A DNA stretch of 64,000 bases from Cheilinus undulatus (lineage: Eukaryota > Chordata > Actinopteri > Labriformes > Labridae): contig NC_054872.1 of assembly GCF_018320785.1 (NCBI RefSeq), positions 24,510,769 through 24,574,768 of the forward strand, in the 5' to 3' direction. The stretch's first letter is position 1, and each line of letters opens with the position of its first letter. Of the stretch, positions 21,436 to 34,397 are shown one piece after another. The translations under genes and the position numbers were made by a program. The notes beneath the pieces were generated by a model. The model worked only from the letters and a program-made list of their open reading frames with translations, did no database searches and had not been told where the DNA came from.

Positions 21436-22519
21436 CAGTCCCCTCCAGAAGTATTGGAACGTTGGGCCAATTCCTTTATTTTCACTGTAGTCTGAAGAGA
21501 TCTGGGTTCGACATCTAAAGATGAATATTAGACAAGTGATCAACATGTCAGCTTTAAAATCTAGGTATTTACATCTGGATCTGATACACAACTTGGGAGA
21601 TAGCATTTTTTGTAACGGAACACCACATTTTTGGATGAGCAAAAGTATTTGAACAGACTTAAAATAAATTAAAGTGAACAAGACTTGATATTTAGTTTTA
21701 AATCATTTTCTTGCAGGAACTGCATCAAGCCTGTGACCCACTGACATCATCAAACCTTTACGTTTTTCTTCTGTGATGCTTTTCAAAGCTTTCGCTGCAG
21801 CTTCTCCCAGTTGTTGTTTGTTTTCGGGGGTTATTCCCTTCAGTCTCCTCTTTAGTAGGTTAAATGCATACTCTATAGGGTTCAAGTCTAGAGATTGACT
21901 TGGCCAGTCTAAAACCTTCCACTTTTGCCCCTGATGAACTCCTTTGTGGTTTTGCCAGTGTGTTTTGGGTCAATATCTTGCTGCATGATGAAGGATCTCC
22001 CAATCAGTTTGGTTGCATCTTTCTTTAAATTGGTAAACAACATGTTTCTGCAGACTTCTGAGTTTATTTTGGTGCTACCATCATGTGTAACATCATCAAT
22101 GAAGATAAATGAGCCGTCCCAGAAGAAACCATGCAAGCCCAAGCCATGACATTACCTCCCCTGTGTTTCACAGATGAGCTTGTATGTTTGGGATCATGGG
22201 CAGATCATTTCTTTTTACAAACTTTAGCCTCTCCATCACTTTGGATATTCAGCACTATTTATTGTGTGAATAATTAAATAGGACACACCAGGGCAACAAA
22301 ACACACCTGTCAGTCACATGATCCAATACTTTGGCTGGGTTCCATCAAATAATGATATCTTCAAAGTGGTGGATCAGATCTAGATGTAAATACTTGACAA
22401 AGCTGAAATGTTGATCTATTGTCTCATGCATATCTTTTGATGCCAAACCCAAATGTTTTTAGTCTACAGCGAAAATAAACAAATTGGGCCCAATGTTCCA
22501 ATACTTTTGGAGGGGACTG
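21436..22519 (-). mobile_element. Tc1/mariner transposon with both ends, internally deleted
   Basis: The inverted ends CAGTCCCCTCCAGAAGTATT and (opposite strand) CAGTCCCCTCCAAAAGTATT are flanked by TA (21434-21435 and 22520-22521). The minus strand encodes the C-terminal transposase half: GSFIFIDDVTHDG, the second Asp region IMQQDIDPKHTGKTTKEFI, the Glu region in LNPIEYAFNLLKRRLKG, and the C-terminus. There is one frame change near 21908. The N-terminal DNA-binding half is missing between about 22150 and 22400, so the 1084-bp copy is non-autonomous. Confidence 0.9.
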
Positions 22520-22521
22520 TA

Positions 22522-25100
22522 AATACACCCTCTTTGTAAAGTGTCTTGAGATACCTCTTGCTATGAAATGGCATTATACAAATAAAGAACGACTGACAGA
22601 TTTTTTTGTTTACATTGTTTAGCATGATTGTGGTCTGACCCAACAATTATAGGGATTCTGGACACGCCAGGGACATGTCTGACACGCCAGACAACCTCAT
22701 GAAAGAAAGTCTAGCATGTTTGATTTTGTCCTGCCTTCTATAATTTGTGACGTGATTTTAGTGACATTGACCAACAGGAGTGCAGCAGGATCTACATGCA
22801 CAGCAGTCACAGATGTTAAAACTAAATTGCAAAACAAAAGAAAAGTGATGAAGTTGGTGCTGTGAGCTGTCACAATGAAACAGAGGAAAAGTTTGTCAAA
22901 CTCTGACAACAACATCCTTGCCTTTATGATGTATCACAGAGGGACTTCCTTGGCTGACTGAAAAAGAGAGAAATGTTGGCAAGAAATGGCAACCACTGAA
23001 TCACTGCCATTAGCATTAGCATAAAGCTAGCATTTTATGCATACAAACTTTTGGATAAATGAACAAATACAATATGGTATCATAAATATATTATGTTTGT
23101 TTACAGCCTTCTCTCCAGGTGTAGTCTAGCCCCGCCCCTCCTTCTTGCAATGTCATTACATCAGTTGCAGTGACTGCTCCTGTACCTCCATGTAGTTTTT
23201 CATGTATGTTAGTCAAGACATGGCACAAATTTGTGGCTCTGAGATTCCCTATACTGTGACAGCGACCATCATAACAGACATAAAATGTGAAGTCTGACCT
23301 TGGCTTAAGAGGAGTCTGATGAGAAGGCAGTGCCACGTCATCATATAAATCCTGAGTTCTCCTTTGTCATTCTGTCATGGGGCTGATCTATAGTAAGCCT
23401 GGTAGCTGCTTGCTCACATAAACTACACTGTGCACACTGACAAAGCAGGGTATGGGAGTCTCCCAAACCATTATGCCTTGAAAGGAGAAAGAATCCTCCA
23501 TATCAACATCTGCCTCCACATTATCTTCTCTGCAGTGCCCCATACTCAAGTCAAGGTGCTCCCCAAACAGAGGGGGCTGGGTAAGCAAAGCTAGAGATGT
23601 CTTATCGCAGTTTAGACTTGGTCTTTGAGGCATCCAACCTTCCTGGATCAAGGTTGGCATGGCACTGTAGTTACCTAGCATCCATAAGCAATTCTTTGGC
23701 ATGGCTCCCATACAAGCAATGCTTAGTCCTTTTCAATCAAGCCAGCTCCAGAGCTGATGCAGAGCCAGTGCTTAATCTTGTTTTTCCATAGCCCCAACGA
23801 ACCAGCTCTAGGCCAGAAAAGATGGTTACATCAGGGCCTGTGTGCTTATCTCTGTGGCTGGGGGTAGGACTGGAGTGCACAAATAAGCAGGAGGGGGACC
23901 AAGGAAAGATCTTCCGAGTCAGCAAGATTATGGTACAAAATAACCATGGATGTAAGGCAAAGCAGAAGTGCTTTGAGGAGGAGCTGAGCTGTCTCCTGGC
24001 TGTGGGGGCCTCAAATAAAGTACAAAGAAAGCTGGAGCGAGCGACCAGTGTTAGAGTTGCAGGGGAAACAGATTCCCACCAACTTTTACAGTGATATAAT
24101 GACGTGGTTCTCTGGCTAGCTCCAGCCTGTTGAAATGCAAAACAGTCCTCTGGTAGTTTTTCGATGCAACTGCAAACCAACCTAGCACCAGCTCTGGCTT
24201 GATGGAAAAGGGGTTGAAGAGGAACCTGGGGTGCCTTACTAGGATGCTGAATCTGCAGGCATCTTGGCAAGAGTAGAATGCAACATCCATGGGCCACCAC
24301 TTCATCCCCCTGAGCAGCATTATACACTCCAACATTTAGTTTGTATGGCAGATAGACAGGTTGTTGTGGTGGTGTAGGTCTGCCACAACACAACAGGTTA
24401 TCGTTTAGGTTTGATATTCAGCTAATGCCCTTGGGAGCATACTCATGTGACTGAGCCAGCATTGGTGCAAGCCAATTGTTAAATCTCTGAGTAAGCACAA
24501 CAGCACAGTAACAGCATAGTTTAAATAAACTTAGCATAGAAAGTTAGGAAATTTGTGTTTGGTAGACCACTTCTTAACTGTAACAAAATTTCTTGGCAAC
24601 AAGACTAGGATAAAACCTAGTATATGGCTGACTGCAACTTACTGGGATGCCTGTTAAAAATGCCTGACTGAAATGTGTTCTGGCAGAGTGATTTGTGGTG
24701 ATATGTGTGTGTGGGGATAAAGCCCTGGGCAGCATCATCCCCCCTCACCTCCTGCTTTTCCTTTATCGCATCTGATTGGAAAAAACATACGAGAGAATGG
24801 TGAGGAGAAAATATCCTCCCTTTATTCTGTGCTCTTTTGTGTGGAGAGGGGAGACATCACTACAAGAAAATAAAATAAAAGTCTTCTCTGCACAAGACAA
24901 GCTGTCGGTGTGGCCTTCTACTCTGTTTTTAACAAGAGTTGTGGTCCAGTTCGAATAAAGTGCAGCAGTCCTACAGCAACACACAAGCTAACAGCTAATG
25001 CCATGTCAAAACAGACCAAAAGTAGAAGAACTTTTGTTTCTGTGATGTCAAGCTTTCAGTGTTGCTCTCTGCACTTGTTTAGATAAAGACACTGTGTCCA
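22522..25100. other. unassigned; possible old repeat at 23100-24420
   Basis: The stretch has no supported gene. Around 23720-24420 the sequence contains motifs such as AGCCAGCTCCAGAGCTG and GAACCAGCTCTAGGCC that recall a fish dispersed repeat. A long minus-strand open frame there (23737-24393) has no recognisable domain. A weak TATA-less, GC-poor background elsewhere is consistent with intron or intergenic DNA. Confidence 0.35.
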
Positions 25101-25102
25101 GT

Positions 25103-25233
25103 GGGCTGCACAGCGGCGCAGGGGTTAGCACTGTTGCCTTACAGAAAGAAGGTCTCTGGTTCGCCTGGTATGCCGTCTATATAAGACCAGTCCAGGGTGT
25201 ACCCTGCCTCTCGCCCAATGACAGCTGGGATAG
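25103..25233 (+). mobile_element. tRNA-derived SINE, internally deleted copy
   Basis: The head GGGCTGCACAGCGGCGCAGG then GGTTAGCACTGTTGCCTTAC, with a B-box-like GGTTCGCC, joins directly to the 3' part CCAGGGTGTACCCTGCCTCT then CGCCCAATGACAGCTGGGAT. The same parts are separated by about 200 bp in the full-length copy at 52226-52558 (opposite orientation). The middle is missing here. Confidence 0.75.
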
Positions 25234-25285
25234 TGCCTTGTTTCTTCAAACTTCCATCATCCAATCCACCAAACACCTAATGAGA

Positions 25286-25955
25286 GTCAATGGCAGAATA
25301 AGCTGTTTGGCTTTGGCAGAGAAGATGTGGCACATTTTTCATGGGCGCAATCCAAATACTTAGCTCTGCTACTCATCCCACAAATGTGGCACCATTTAAA
25401 AGGGTAATAAACAGGCTTTCCAACGGTATAACATATATTGCCAAGAAGCATTGTTACAACAAAGAAATAATCTACCAAACACATATTTACTTACTTTTTG
25501 TGCTTAGTTTATAATATGTCTGGACTGCTGGCAGGTCATCCCCCCATATGGAACTTGGCCTTTAGTTTAGAGGTGTACTACGGCTCACTCCAAATAATGC
25601 GGCAACTTGGTTTTGCCGAACAACAGCATGAACAGCATGCCCTATAGCATGAGCCCTATCAAAATTTGTCAAACTTGGCATGACGGTTCTTGAAGCAAAC
25701 ACATACTGGCCACTTTATAAAGGCCCACGCTCACCTGCGGGTACCAGAAGCTCAAAACAATAGTCAATAGCAACAGCAAAATAAGCTGTTTGTCACTAGA
25801 AGAGAATAACTGCCAATTTTTTATGGGCTCAACCCACATTCTCAGCTCTGCTGCTCATCCCACAAATGCAGAGTTTGCAGCGGTGTATGATTTATTGCAA
25901 AGAAATAATCTAACAAATACAAATGTCCTTAGATTTGTGCTTAGTTTGATTCATA
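25286..25955. repeat. local direct duplication
   Basis: About 25286-25520 and 25766-25955 are homologous in the same orientation. Shared stretches, in order, are AATAAGCTGTTTG, TTTTTxATGGGC, CTCAGCTCTGCTxCTCATCCCACAAATG, CAAAGAAATAATCTAxCAAA and TTTGTGCTTAGTTT. The spacing is about 480 bp. The unit has no recognisable gene, and the intervening sequence is unassigned. Confidence 0.7.
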
Positions 25956-27055
25956 TTTCTTACGCAAAGAAAATACTACTGTCTTTAACACAACTTACTA
26001 AGAACCTTTTTTGGTAGAAAAAGTGTACAGTGGCCTTTTTTGGTCTATTGGTATTAAAATCCTGTCTGACAGCAAACCAAAGGAACGGGCAGACGCTTAA
26101 GAGGAGCAACATGTAAACACTTGGAAGAGGCTACTCTAACACACAATGAAGCATGCACATAGACAGCACTGTTTCATCTTACCAGCTCCTGTATTACACA
26201 ATACCAATGACCATTCCCCCTCTGACACCACCTTCCCCTGGCTTGGGAATCGAACGACTTTGTCCAATCATTGCACCTCCATGCATTATACATCGAAAAC
26301 AAGGTACATCAGTGGCAGTCATGTCCCATCTTGAACTGAAAAGCACCAAGTGGCATTTCTTTTTTACGTGCAGACTCAGAGAGAAGAAAAAAAAACAGCA
26401 AACTGATGGTTCCAAATCTCTTAAAGTATTAGACTTCATTTCCAGTATCAAAGCTATACAGCTACATGGTGAGGAAAGTATCCATTTTCCTGGCCTGCTT
26501 AAACAGAAGGGTCACATACTAGCCAAATGAATAGGCTCCTGTATGTCTTTTGATAGACCATGCATGTTCAAGCATGTCAGGTGTATCATTGCCAATAGAG
26601 GAATGTCTCAGAGCAAGATGAAACTGGCCAGCCATCTTAGAAGGCTCTGGTTGGAATCAAGTAACCTGTAAACATACCTTTGTTGTTATCCAAGCCGCTC
26701 TAGGGGACTTCAGCAGACCCCTCTTTTCTCTTAGCCCAACAAAAAGCTGGGCAACTACATTCTGAGAAAAGGGGGCCTTTTATATTTTCCATAGATGTGA
26801 CCAAGTTTAAATAATTTAAAACAAATCCCTTCACTACCTATGCTTTAACTCCCACCACATGTTTCAACTTTTTAGCAGAATCTTCCACTGACACAGCAGA
26901 TCAAGAGATAATTTGAGGGAAAACATTTTAGAAAAGCAAGCATCTTTACAATACATATTGTGTTTTTAAATGTCTCTTATGTGTTCTCCATCACCAACTA
27001 TTCTTTGGTATGAGGGTACAGGGGCTAGCACTTTTGCAAAAAGCAAGCAGATTCT
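25956..27055. other. no feature recognised
   Basis: AT-rich, intron-like sequence without supported coding frames, terminal repeats or RNA genes. Confidence 0.5.
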
Positions 27056-27690
27056 GAGGTCCCGTCCACACGGAGACGAAAACGATATATTGGCGTTTCG
27101 TTTTGAAAAAGTTTTCCGTAAAGACGGAATTGTTTCAGGAAATATCAGCGTAAACATGGAACCACTCAAACACCTGAAAATGCTGTAGTGCATATGCCAA
27201 GCCTGTACATGGCGCTGTAATGCTGCCATGGACATACACCAAAAGAGAGAAGATCACAGAAAACTGACCCAAACTTTCTTCTAGCTGCCCTTCTGGTTGT
27301 TCTCCGCACTGGATTTAAGAACATATGGTGTGTGCGTTTCGCGGTGATGGTAAAGGAGCATCAGATTTTGCTGTAAATACTTTACAAGCTCAGTAGCTTC
27401 TGCAGCACAAAATCAACCTTGTAGTCCGCCATTATTGTTTCGGCCAGACCCGCACAGGTGCTTTGAGAGAGCTACGCTGTGTGGCGCAATCATTTCAAGA
27501 AAGACGCAGATAGCCGTCCACACGGAGACGAAACGGTAGTCGTTTACGGATTTATGCATTCTAGGACCCGTTTTCAAAAAGTGTCGTTTACAGTCACCCG
27601 AAACGCCATTTCCGTGTAGAAAAAACACGGATACGACAAAAAACTTTTGCATTTACACCTGAATTCGTTTTCATGTGGCCAGGGCCTAAG
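27056..27690. mobile_element. putative non-autonomous DNA transposon
   Basis: The left end AGGTCCCGTCCACACGGAGA then CGAAAACGA pairs with the right end, which reads AGGCCCTGGCCACATGAAAA on the opposite strand. GTCCACACGGAGACGAAA also recurs internally at about 27513. This resembles the ends of a common fish hAT-like MITE family. No clear target duplication was found. Confidence 0.55.
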
Positions 27691-28985
27691 TGTGTCTGCT
27701 GGTGTTTTGACCACAACCTACATGCCAGCAGGGTCCGAGGAGTCTGCATTCACTCCCAGACCCTGTGTTTGTTCTGTCCAAGTACCTCAGGTTCCTCATA
27801 CATTCTACAGACATGGATGGTAACTCCAATGATGACTTATCACTGTGTGCAATAGTGAAAGTGAGTTGGAAGGTGATTCCACATTTATTCATGATAACTG
27901 TCTGAGATGTGTGAATGACCTGCATATAGGAAAAACAAACAAGAAAAACAAACACCCTGACTTTACCCAAAGACTTCGATACCCTTCCCTGAGCGCAGTA
28001 AAAATTCCCCATGCAAGTCCATGGAGGTGATAATGCTAAAGGCTGATCTTTGGGAAACCAGCAGTCTTAAGGCATGTAATGTAGCTTCTTCATAGTCAAA
28101 GTCTTTACCACTTGTCAAATTACACATTGCATTGATACAAAATCAAAAATTGTCATCACTGCATTGAACTCTTCACCATTTTAACTGTCTTTTGATATCC
28201 TGCATCCTGAGTCCCCAACCCTCCACTTCCTGTCTGATGGTGAGAGTCTCCTGCTGTGAGGTGCATGCTGGAACAGTTGGTCAGCCTATCCTGTCATGAG
28301 TGCATGTGTGGAAAAATGCTTTTGTGTTAGCCCCATGTTTGACTTGTTTTAAAGAAAACACAAGACATACGTGCCCTACAGTAGGAAAAAGGTTGTGCAA
28401 AGAAATCCCTAAACCCAGTTTAACCCTTCCCATGTGCATCCACAAGTCAACCTTGCAGACCGAGGGGCAGCAGCAAGCCATCATTTTGCCAGGGTTGTCA
28501 AGTAGGAAGCTGCTTTCACTGGCATTTTGTTCAGTCAGTACAATGACACCTCTAGAGGACTGAGCAGTGATCCCTGGTGTCCCAGCATTCCCCCTCCATG
28601 CAAGCTCCCACTGCCCACCATACCTTTCATACCATGCCATGCCTTTCTGTCAGCTGTTTATTTCCACCACCTCCTTTTACCATCTTCCCATTTTTGGAGA
28701 CATCCCTCTGCAACCACTCTGCTGTGGCTTTATGAAGCAGAAACTTTTGCTAAAGACTTGTTGTGCCAAACTTAATATTAATAACATGCTTCAAATAAGC
28801 AAAATGACAATGGGGGTTTTACACAAGTAATGTATTATGTAGTACCATCTCACACTAGTGCCAGAGACTTTCACTGTATGCCTTCCTCTTGACCAAACAC
28901 TTGTGTTTTCTGACCATAAGTACCATGAACTCTTAGTTCTAGAACCTTCTCTTCAAGGAACTCAGTGGTTATTATTATCTGCGTT
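27691..28985. other. no feature recognised
   Basis: Overlapping open frames occur on both strands near 28281-28830, but they carry no recognisable domain. I found no transposon ends. Confidence 0.4.
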
Positions 28986-28989
28986 TCCA

Positions 28990-29310
28990 TCATGGCCGTA
29001 AGTCCTTCAATGCTTTGTCCTTCCAGTCTTACTATACTCTTGTGAGGCCTGGAAGTTGTCTAATAGCCAGAGGAGCAAGCTGAACTCCTTCGTGACAATT
29101 TCTCTTCGGCACATTTTTGGGTATCATTGGCAAGACTGTGTGTCTAACCTGGGAATCCATTGAGTCTGTCTCTGTTCCATCATGGCTGCGCTGCAGTTTG
29201 ACTGCTTGCCCTACTGTCCATCAACACTCACCAACCGCATTTTCAGCGTGCAGCACAGAGCAGCATCACCAAACTGCTTGACCCGCAAGGCTGAGGAGTT
29301 TACATGATAA
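28990..29310 (+). pseudogene. LINE 3' ORF remnant
   Basis: The frame LYSCEAWKLSNSQRSKLNSF, then VTISLRHIFGYHWQDCVSNL, matches the post-RT motif (LYGCETWTL...LNSFxxxSLRRIxGYRWxDxVSN) common to RTE-like and related non-LTR elements. A stop follows at once and the remainder is frameshifted. About 60 residues are recognisable. There is no attached tail or target duplication. Confidence 0.65.
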
Positions 29311-29353
29311 TAGATTCATGCCTGGCCCTTTGAGAAATATCATTCTGACATGC

Positions 29354-29475
29354 TATAAAACAGAACAAACACAAGCAAAGCTATTGTTCAAAACTGCAGG
29401 TATCTGAGAAGGGTGGACTTGCTTGGATTTGTCTCTTTTTATCCTCTCTTGTGGGTTTTTGTACTTCTACCATGG
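29354..29475 (+). promoter_or_regulatory. candidate TATA promoter with short first exon
   Basis: TATAAAA at 29354-29360 is followed by about 110 bp of leader-like sequence. An ATG at 29472 is then placed directly on a near-perfect splice donor (ATGG|GTAAGTAA, exon end 29475). The layout suits a gene whose first coding exon holds only the start codon. No downstream exon could be matched to it, so this is inference from signals alone. Confidence 0.25.
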
Positions 29476-29869
29476 GTAAGTAACCTATCTATAAGTAAAT
29501 GTGCTTCCTCTTGTCCCTCTGACCTATTGACTCTGGGCTAGGCTACACTCCATATGATGTTTTGTTGATGTAGTAAAGTATAATATGATCTGGCATTTGT
29601 CTGACATCAACATGGGGTATTATATTCAGGATATCTTAATTTGGTTTTGGTGAAACTTCCTGCCTTGCTTCCCTTTGTTAAATTGATGAGCAGTGGTCCG
29701 GCATCTGGCAAATGAAGAAGTCCTGCATATTTGGGCTCTGAACTGCCAGAGTTGTGATGGAGCAGAGACATACCGCAGCAGAGCCGGTGGAAGCACTCTT
29801 GTTGACCAAAACTGAACCCAACTGCTCTGTTGCTGTGACAGACTGAACACGTATCTGGTGGAATTTAGA

Positions 29870-30115
29870 GGTAATGCAGACATGCTAGGAAAAGTGAGAG
29901 TGGGAAGGGCCAGCTGACTGATAGGTGCTTTGTACAGGCACCTGACGGTTTCCCAGGCCTGATGTAGCTCACTGCATACTGGGTTCCCAGGACCAGGTGG
30001 GCCAGAAGCAGGCCTGGATGATGGCCATTAGGAGACCAGAACAATGCAGGACCAAGGGGACAAAGCAAAGTGCAAAACTGGCATTTGCTCCGAAACCTGA
30101 CCTGACCCAAAAGTC
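29870..30115 (-). repeat. dispersed repeat, inverted partner of 39330-39565
   Basis: The reverse complement of about 29925-30045 matches 39355-39535 in collinear blocks. Shared blocks are ATGGCCAxCAxCCAGGCCTG, GGTCCTGGGxACCCAxTxTG, CAGTxAGCTxxATCAG and GGCAGGTGC-like ends. The copy at 39 kb has about 75 extra bases in the middle. The family is unknown. Confidence 0.55.
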
Positions 30116-30279
30116 CCAGGAAATTTATGCAAATCTGGTATCCTAATACAGCCAGGTGTTAGGAAGAAAAATGATTGTGTTGTATAAAAAAGAAATTTGA
30201 TGTAGAGGGTCAAATGTAATTCTAATTTAATCCCTTCATTCTATACTTATAATCTTCTCAAATGTTGGTATTGGTACTC

Positions 30280-30410
30280 AGTCATCCAGGTTAGCTATCC
30301 AAAGCTTGAATCAGATGGGGCAATTGAAAAAATTAATCTTTTTGAAGATGTTTTGCCTCTCTTCTTTAAGACTACCACAGTTAAAAAGCTGACTGTAGCC
30401 GCGGAGGAAT
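30280..30410. repeat. possible Penelope-like retroelement tail
   Basis: GCTTGAATCAGATGGGGCAATTGAAAAAATTAATC, then TTTTTGAAGATGTTTTGCCT and CTCTTCTTTAAG, resembles the ...TTGAAGACGTTTTGCCTCTCATCCAAGAGGC... motif common at fish Penelope/Neptune-type insertions. Only a fragment is present. The assignment rests on motif memory. Confidence 0.35.
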
Positions 30411-33400
30411 GCTAAAGATCTGGGCTGTGACCTGAGAATCATCAACAGAATTGTTGACCTAGTTACCAATCAGAAATATCCAGCATTGCAGCCTCACCTC
30501 ACATAGCTCCGGGTCCTTTGGAAAATACTATTCCCTAAGCAGGGACTTTTCAAGAGATACAAAAGGCATATAATTCCTTAACAGGTTCCTATTGCCTGGG
30601 CAAAGTACTGGGGGAAAGTCTTCTCAGCATTTCTTCACAAAGCCTCAACACAGATACCCACACCAAATCATGACGTGTACTGGAATTTAGAGAAGAAAAA
30701 GCAACATTTTCTAATGTCACTTTAGACCACAAAAATTCAAGTGCCACTCTGTAACTTATCCAGGCACAGGATATCCAGAAACAGATGGAAAACGCAGAGC
30801 TGACTGGGCTCTGGTGCATGTCAAAAAGCACAGTTGGCAAGGTGTGAACAAGGTTTCAAGACTTTCTGCTCCAGCTTAAACAGCAAGCACCATAAAATGC
30901 ATGCTCAAATATATGCATCTCTCCCTCTGACAGCCATACACCTGTTATGAAAAGCTATACTGAAGACAATTGTATTGGACTGCTTGTGCTTGAGATGTGT
31001 GACAGGTGCATTTCAAAGAGCATCCTTGACACCAAGCATTTGTGTTCAATACCTAGTAGAGAATGGGGGAAACAGTAGGAAATGACAGCAGTCAGTTAAA
31101 AATGGATGCTTCACATTGTTGAAAGCATTTAGGAAGCTTCCATGCAAGTGCTGCACTGCACAGCATAGCATATCACGTAGGATCAGGGCAGAACAGCAAC
31201 AAAAAGCTGAAACTGCACTGCAGAAAATATGATCTATCCCAGGGCAATCTCAAGGGTAGAAGTAAGGCGGAATTTGTTCCTCTATATGCCCTTGGGTATT
31301 GCTGTGTAATGGTAATTTCTCTCAGTGTCAGTTCTAGTATTAAATGCTAGGACTTTGGTGGGTAAGTTAGAATAATTGACATCATGGCCTTTTTCATGGC
31401 AGGTGGTTGCCAATGCCACCTTGCCTACTGGAGCTGAAACTGATGCAAGGCCATTTGTAGGGCACTGATAAAACTAAGTGGCTTTTTACACAGCTGTTCT
31501 ATTATATTGATTCTGTAGCTAAAGACCTCAAATGTATAGAACATCCACATTACTGAAAATATCAAAATACCCACTTGATCAAAGTACTTAAAAACACTGC
31601 CAAAAAGTGAGAAATAAAAATAATAATAGGATATGATAGGAAAGTGTGCATTCTGCCAATCAGTGGGGTAAGGTATCTAAATAGTGCACTCATGGTGGAC
31701 CCAGTTACTCTGTATGCTAAGGCATGATTGGCCACCCCCTTTCCAGTCCCCCACTGCAATCAAATTGCTCAGGCCCGAGTACTACCACCTCTAGAATGTA
31801 TGCAATTACTTCATACTACAATGTACACATTTCTATCTTTACATGATGGTCTCAGAGTCAACACAATGAAGACGAACACAGAAAAGTTCAAACAATTCTG
31901 GTTTTTCTTTTATAGAACCTGGCACATCAATTAACATTGATTATACAGCTTGTCTACGCGACACACCCGTGCTTGTGTAAGCAACCGTACCAAACCAAAG
32001 CCCACCTCTTACATCTGTGCCATGGCAAGGAAGTGTACCATGCTTGAGCATGGAGCACTCACACTTGTCAAACAAATTGCACTTGGGGGATCAAATATGC
32101 TTGGGCATGGTACAGCCTAAGTATATGCAGTTATTTCCCTATACGGCTAAACATGCATTTAAACTGTGTTAACCAGCTAGTCCAAGGTGGAGAAAATTCT
32201 CCAAAACTGTCCAACTCACAGCAGGGCCACTGTGTCAGCTAGTACTTTGAGAAGCTGGTTTGCTGAGTAGAGTGTGGCTCAAGTTAGCAGCTAGCTCTGC
32301 CAGTATCCAGTTCCTCTTTGCGGATTAACATCGTTCTTAATGTGCCTTCTCATCACTTTGGTCGAGTAGTTATGCACGAGTATTACCCTCAACAGCTTAC
32401 ATACAACTTTATTCCATTTTATAGTACAAAACACCGCCATACTGCACTGTTCCTACTGGCCCAAGAGTGCTAAGCCTCTCATGTTCATGTCCTGCGGGCT
32501 AATTTGATATCAGAATTTTGCCGTTTGACCAGCTAACTGCTTGCATCTGTAGTACAACCTAATGTAAGTGCACCCTAAGTAAACTTGCCAAAATATAATC
32601 AAATTAAGACAATTAGACTACAAGAATATCTTATTACTGTGTAGTTAAGTTCATACAAAAATATTAAAGTACCAGGTGCATATTACATATATTCCTCTCA
32701 TTATTACTGTGAAAGTCTGGGCTCTATAACAACTGATATTGGTGTTAATGTTTAGTTTTGATGGCACCATTATTGTTAAGAGCTTCGAACACCAGCTCTG
32801 TAAGGGAGCTCCTCCAACAATCAAACCAAATGACACTAATACATTTGTAGCCTCATCCATACTTTGTAACGGCTGAACAGCAGTGTAACAGTCCAGCATT
32901 AAGGAAGCTGCATGAAGGGGGGTAACACTAGTGTGGTACTAGTATACTTTCCCATTCGATTAAACCCAAAATATAACTGCACTTCGCTAACAAGACAAAG
33001 TCAAATAAATACATTGTGTAAATCAACTTCACAATGTAATGATGCTAAGTTGGTGTGCATAATGTCAACATCCCAGGTTCTCCATCTCTCTATTATGATC
33101 TAATCAGACCATCTCCATAATGATCTGTGTGTTTAAGCATGCGCAGTTTGACACAGCATAATGTGATGACAGAACAGCCTGCCATTGGTTGATAGCCACT
33201 CACAAAGCATTCTGGGAAAACAATATCCCAGGTAGCATTCAAGCTAGCTGCAAAAAAACAATCCAAAATGGATTTTTAAACATTTATAAACAGATGTTCA
33301 ATATTAGACTGGTGTGAATTAATCTTTAAAGTCAGAGAAAATTCTTCCATAAAGGCTACAAAGGCATGGATAGCATCAATAGAATGGCAAAACATCTAGC

Positions 33401-33725
33401 TTCAACTGGAATAAAGGGGCTACAACATATCGTTCAAAGTTGTTTGTTAACCTGTATCACTTCTTTTCACATGACAATGTCAATATCAGATTGGTACATA
33501 AACAAGTTTACTTGTTGATACCATAACCCGCATTTTCAGCAGTACTGAACATATTTCCAATACTGGTATCAGATTTGAACAACCCTAACTATCTGCGCTA
33601 TCAGATTGACTGGGAATGAACTGTAAGACATTGCACTTCAAACCAGCTTGGGAAGAGAACAGGGAATAAACAGGAGATGGTAGTCTATGATCATCAAATG
33701 CTGGACACTTCATTGAGTTTCAATT
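30411..33725. other. largely unassigned, one short dispersed repeat
   Basis: This is intron-like AT-rich sequence without a supported gene. A dispersed repeat at 31960-32130 is listed separately. The AACATATTTCCAATACTGGT then ATCAGATTTGAACAACCCTA near 33550-33590 looks like a decayed hAT end. Confidence 0.4.
31960..32130 (+). repeat. dispersed repeat, copy 1 (pair with 41845-42010)
   Basis: CACCCGTGCTTG, CCACCTCTTACATCTGTGCC, AAGGAAGTGTACCATGCTTGAGCATGG and AGCACTCACACTTGTCAAACAAA align in order with 41845-42010 in the same orientation. The family is unknown; it is probably a short DNA element. Confidence 0.6.
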
Positions 33726-33729
33726 TAAA

Positions 33730-34397
33730 TGTCAATTTTTGGCACCCACGATTATGAAAACAAGATTATTAGGATTAAGCTTATACTTGATACTTGTGTC
33801 GAAGGCTGTGCGACTCTTTTTTTGTTGTTTTTAATATTATTTGTATACTGTATAATTCTTGAGCCACTTTTCATTATTTGTATTGGTATGGGCTATACCA
33901 TTAGGGAGAATAATCTAATTGCCCTTTATTTTCCCAATATTGCGATTTAATAAGCAATTGCTTTTAAGTTCCACATCTCATGTACTTTCCTGACAAATGC
34001 AAGCAATAAGCCATTCCATATAAACAACATAATATTCAGTGGATAAACTATTGCTGAACGTTTTTGGAAAAAAGATCTCATTGCTATTATTTTAACCCAT
34101 ACTGCATTTTTTATATGAATTGCTGTATATCATCTTAATGTCATTCTCATTTTGATAAAGAAAAACATCCACAAAAACTAGAAAAGTAGGATGTTTTACA
34201 AACTATCCTAAAAAACTGACACTTGATATTTTGTATCAATATTGTGTAAAACACAAAATCTATGTGTCGATTAAATCTACATATTAAGTTGGTATTTTGT
34301 ATTAGGTTAAAAAAATATTGCACTTTCAGCAATTTGAAAATTGCAGAGGAACATGTTGTGATTTGATCTAAATTTTGATAAACTGCCCAGCCCTAGC
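33730..34397. mobile_element. hAT-like fragment
   Basis: The right side ends in TTTTGATAAACTGCCCAGCC then CTAGC, which on the opposite strand is the CTAGGGCTGGGCAGTTTATC start seen in many hAT-type MITEs. The left boundary is uncertain. CCCAATATTGCGATTTAATA inside is typical of subterminal repeats of this group. Confidence 0.45.

Noticed and set aside
23737..24393. 218-codon minus-strand open frame
   Set aside because: Overlaps other long frames on both strands and shows no recognisable domain; it probably reflects composition of an old repeat.
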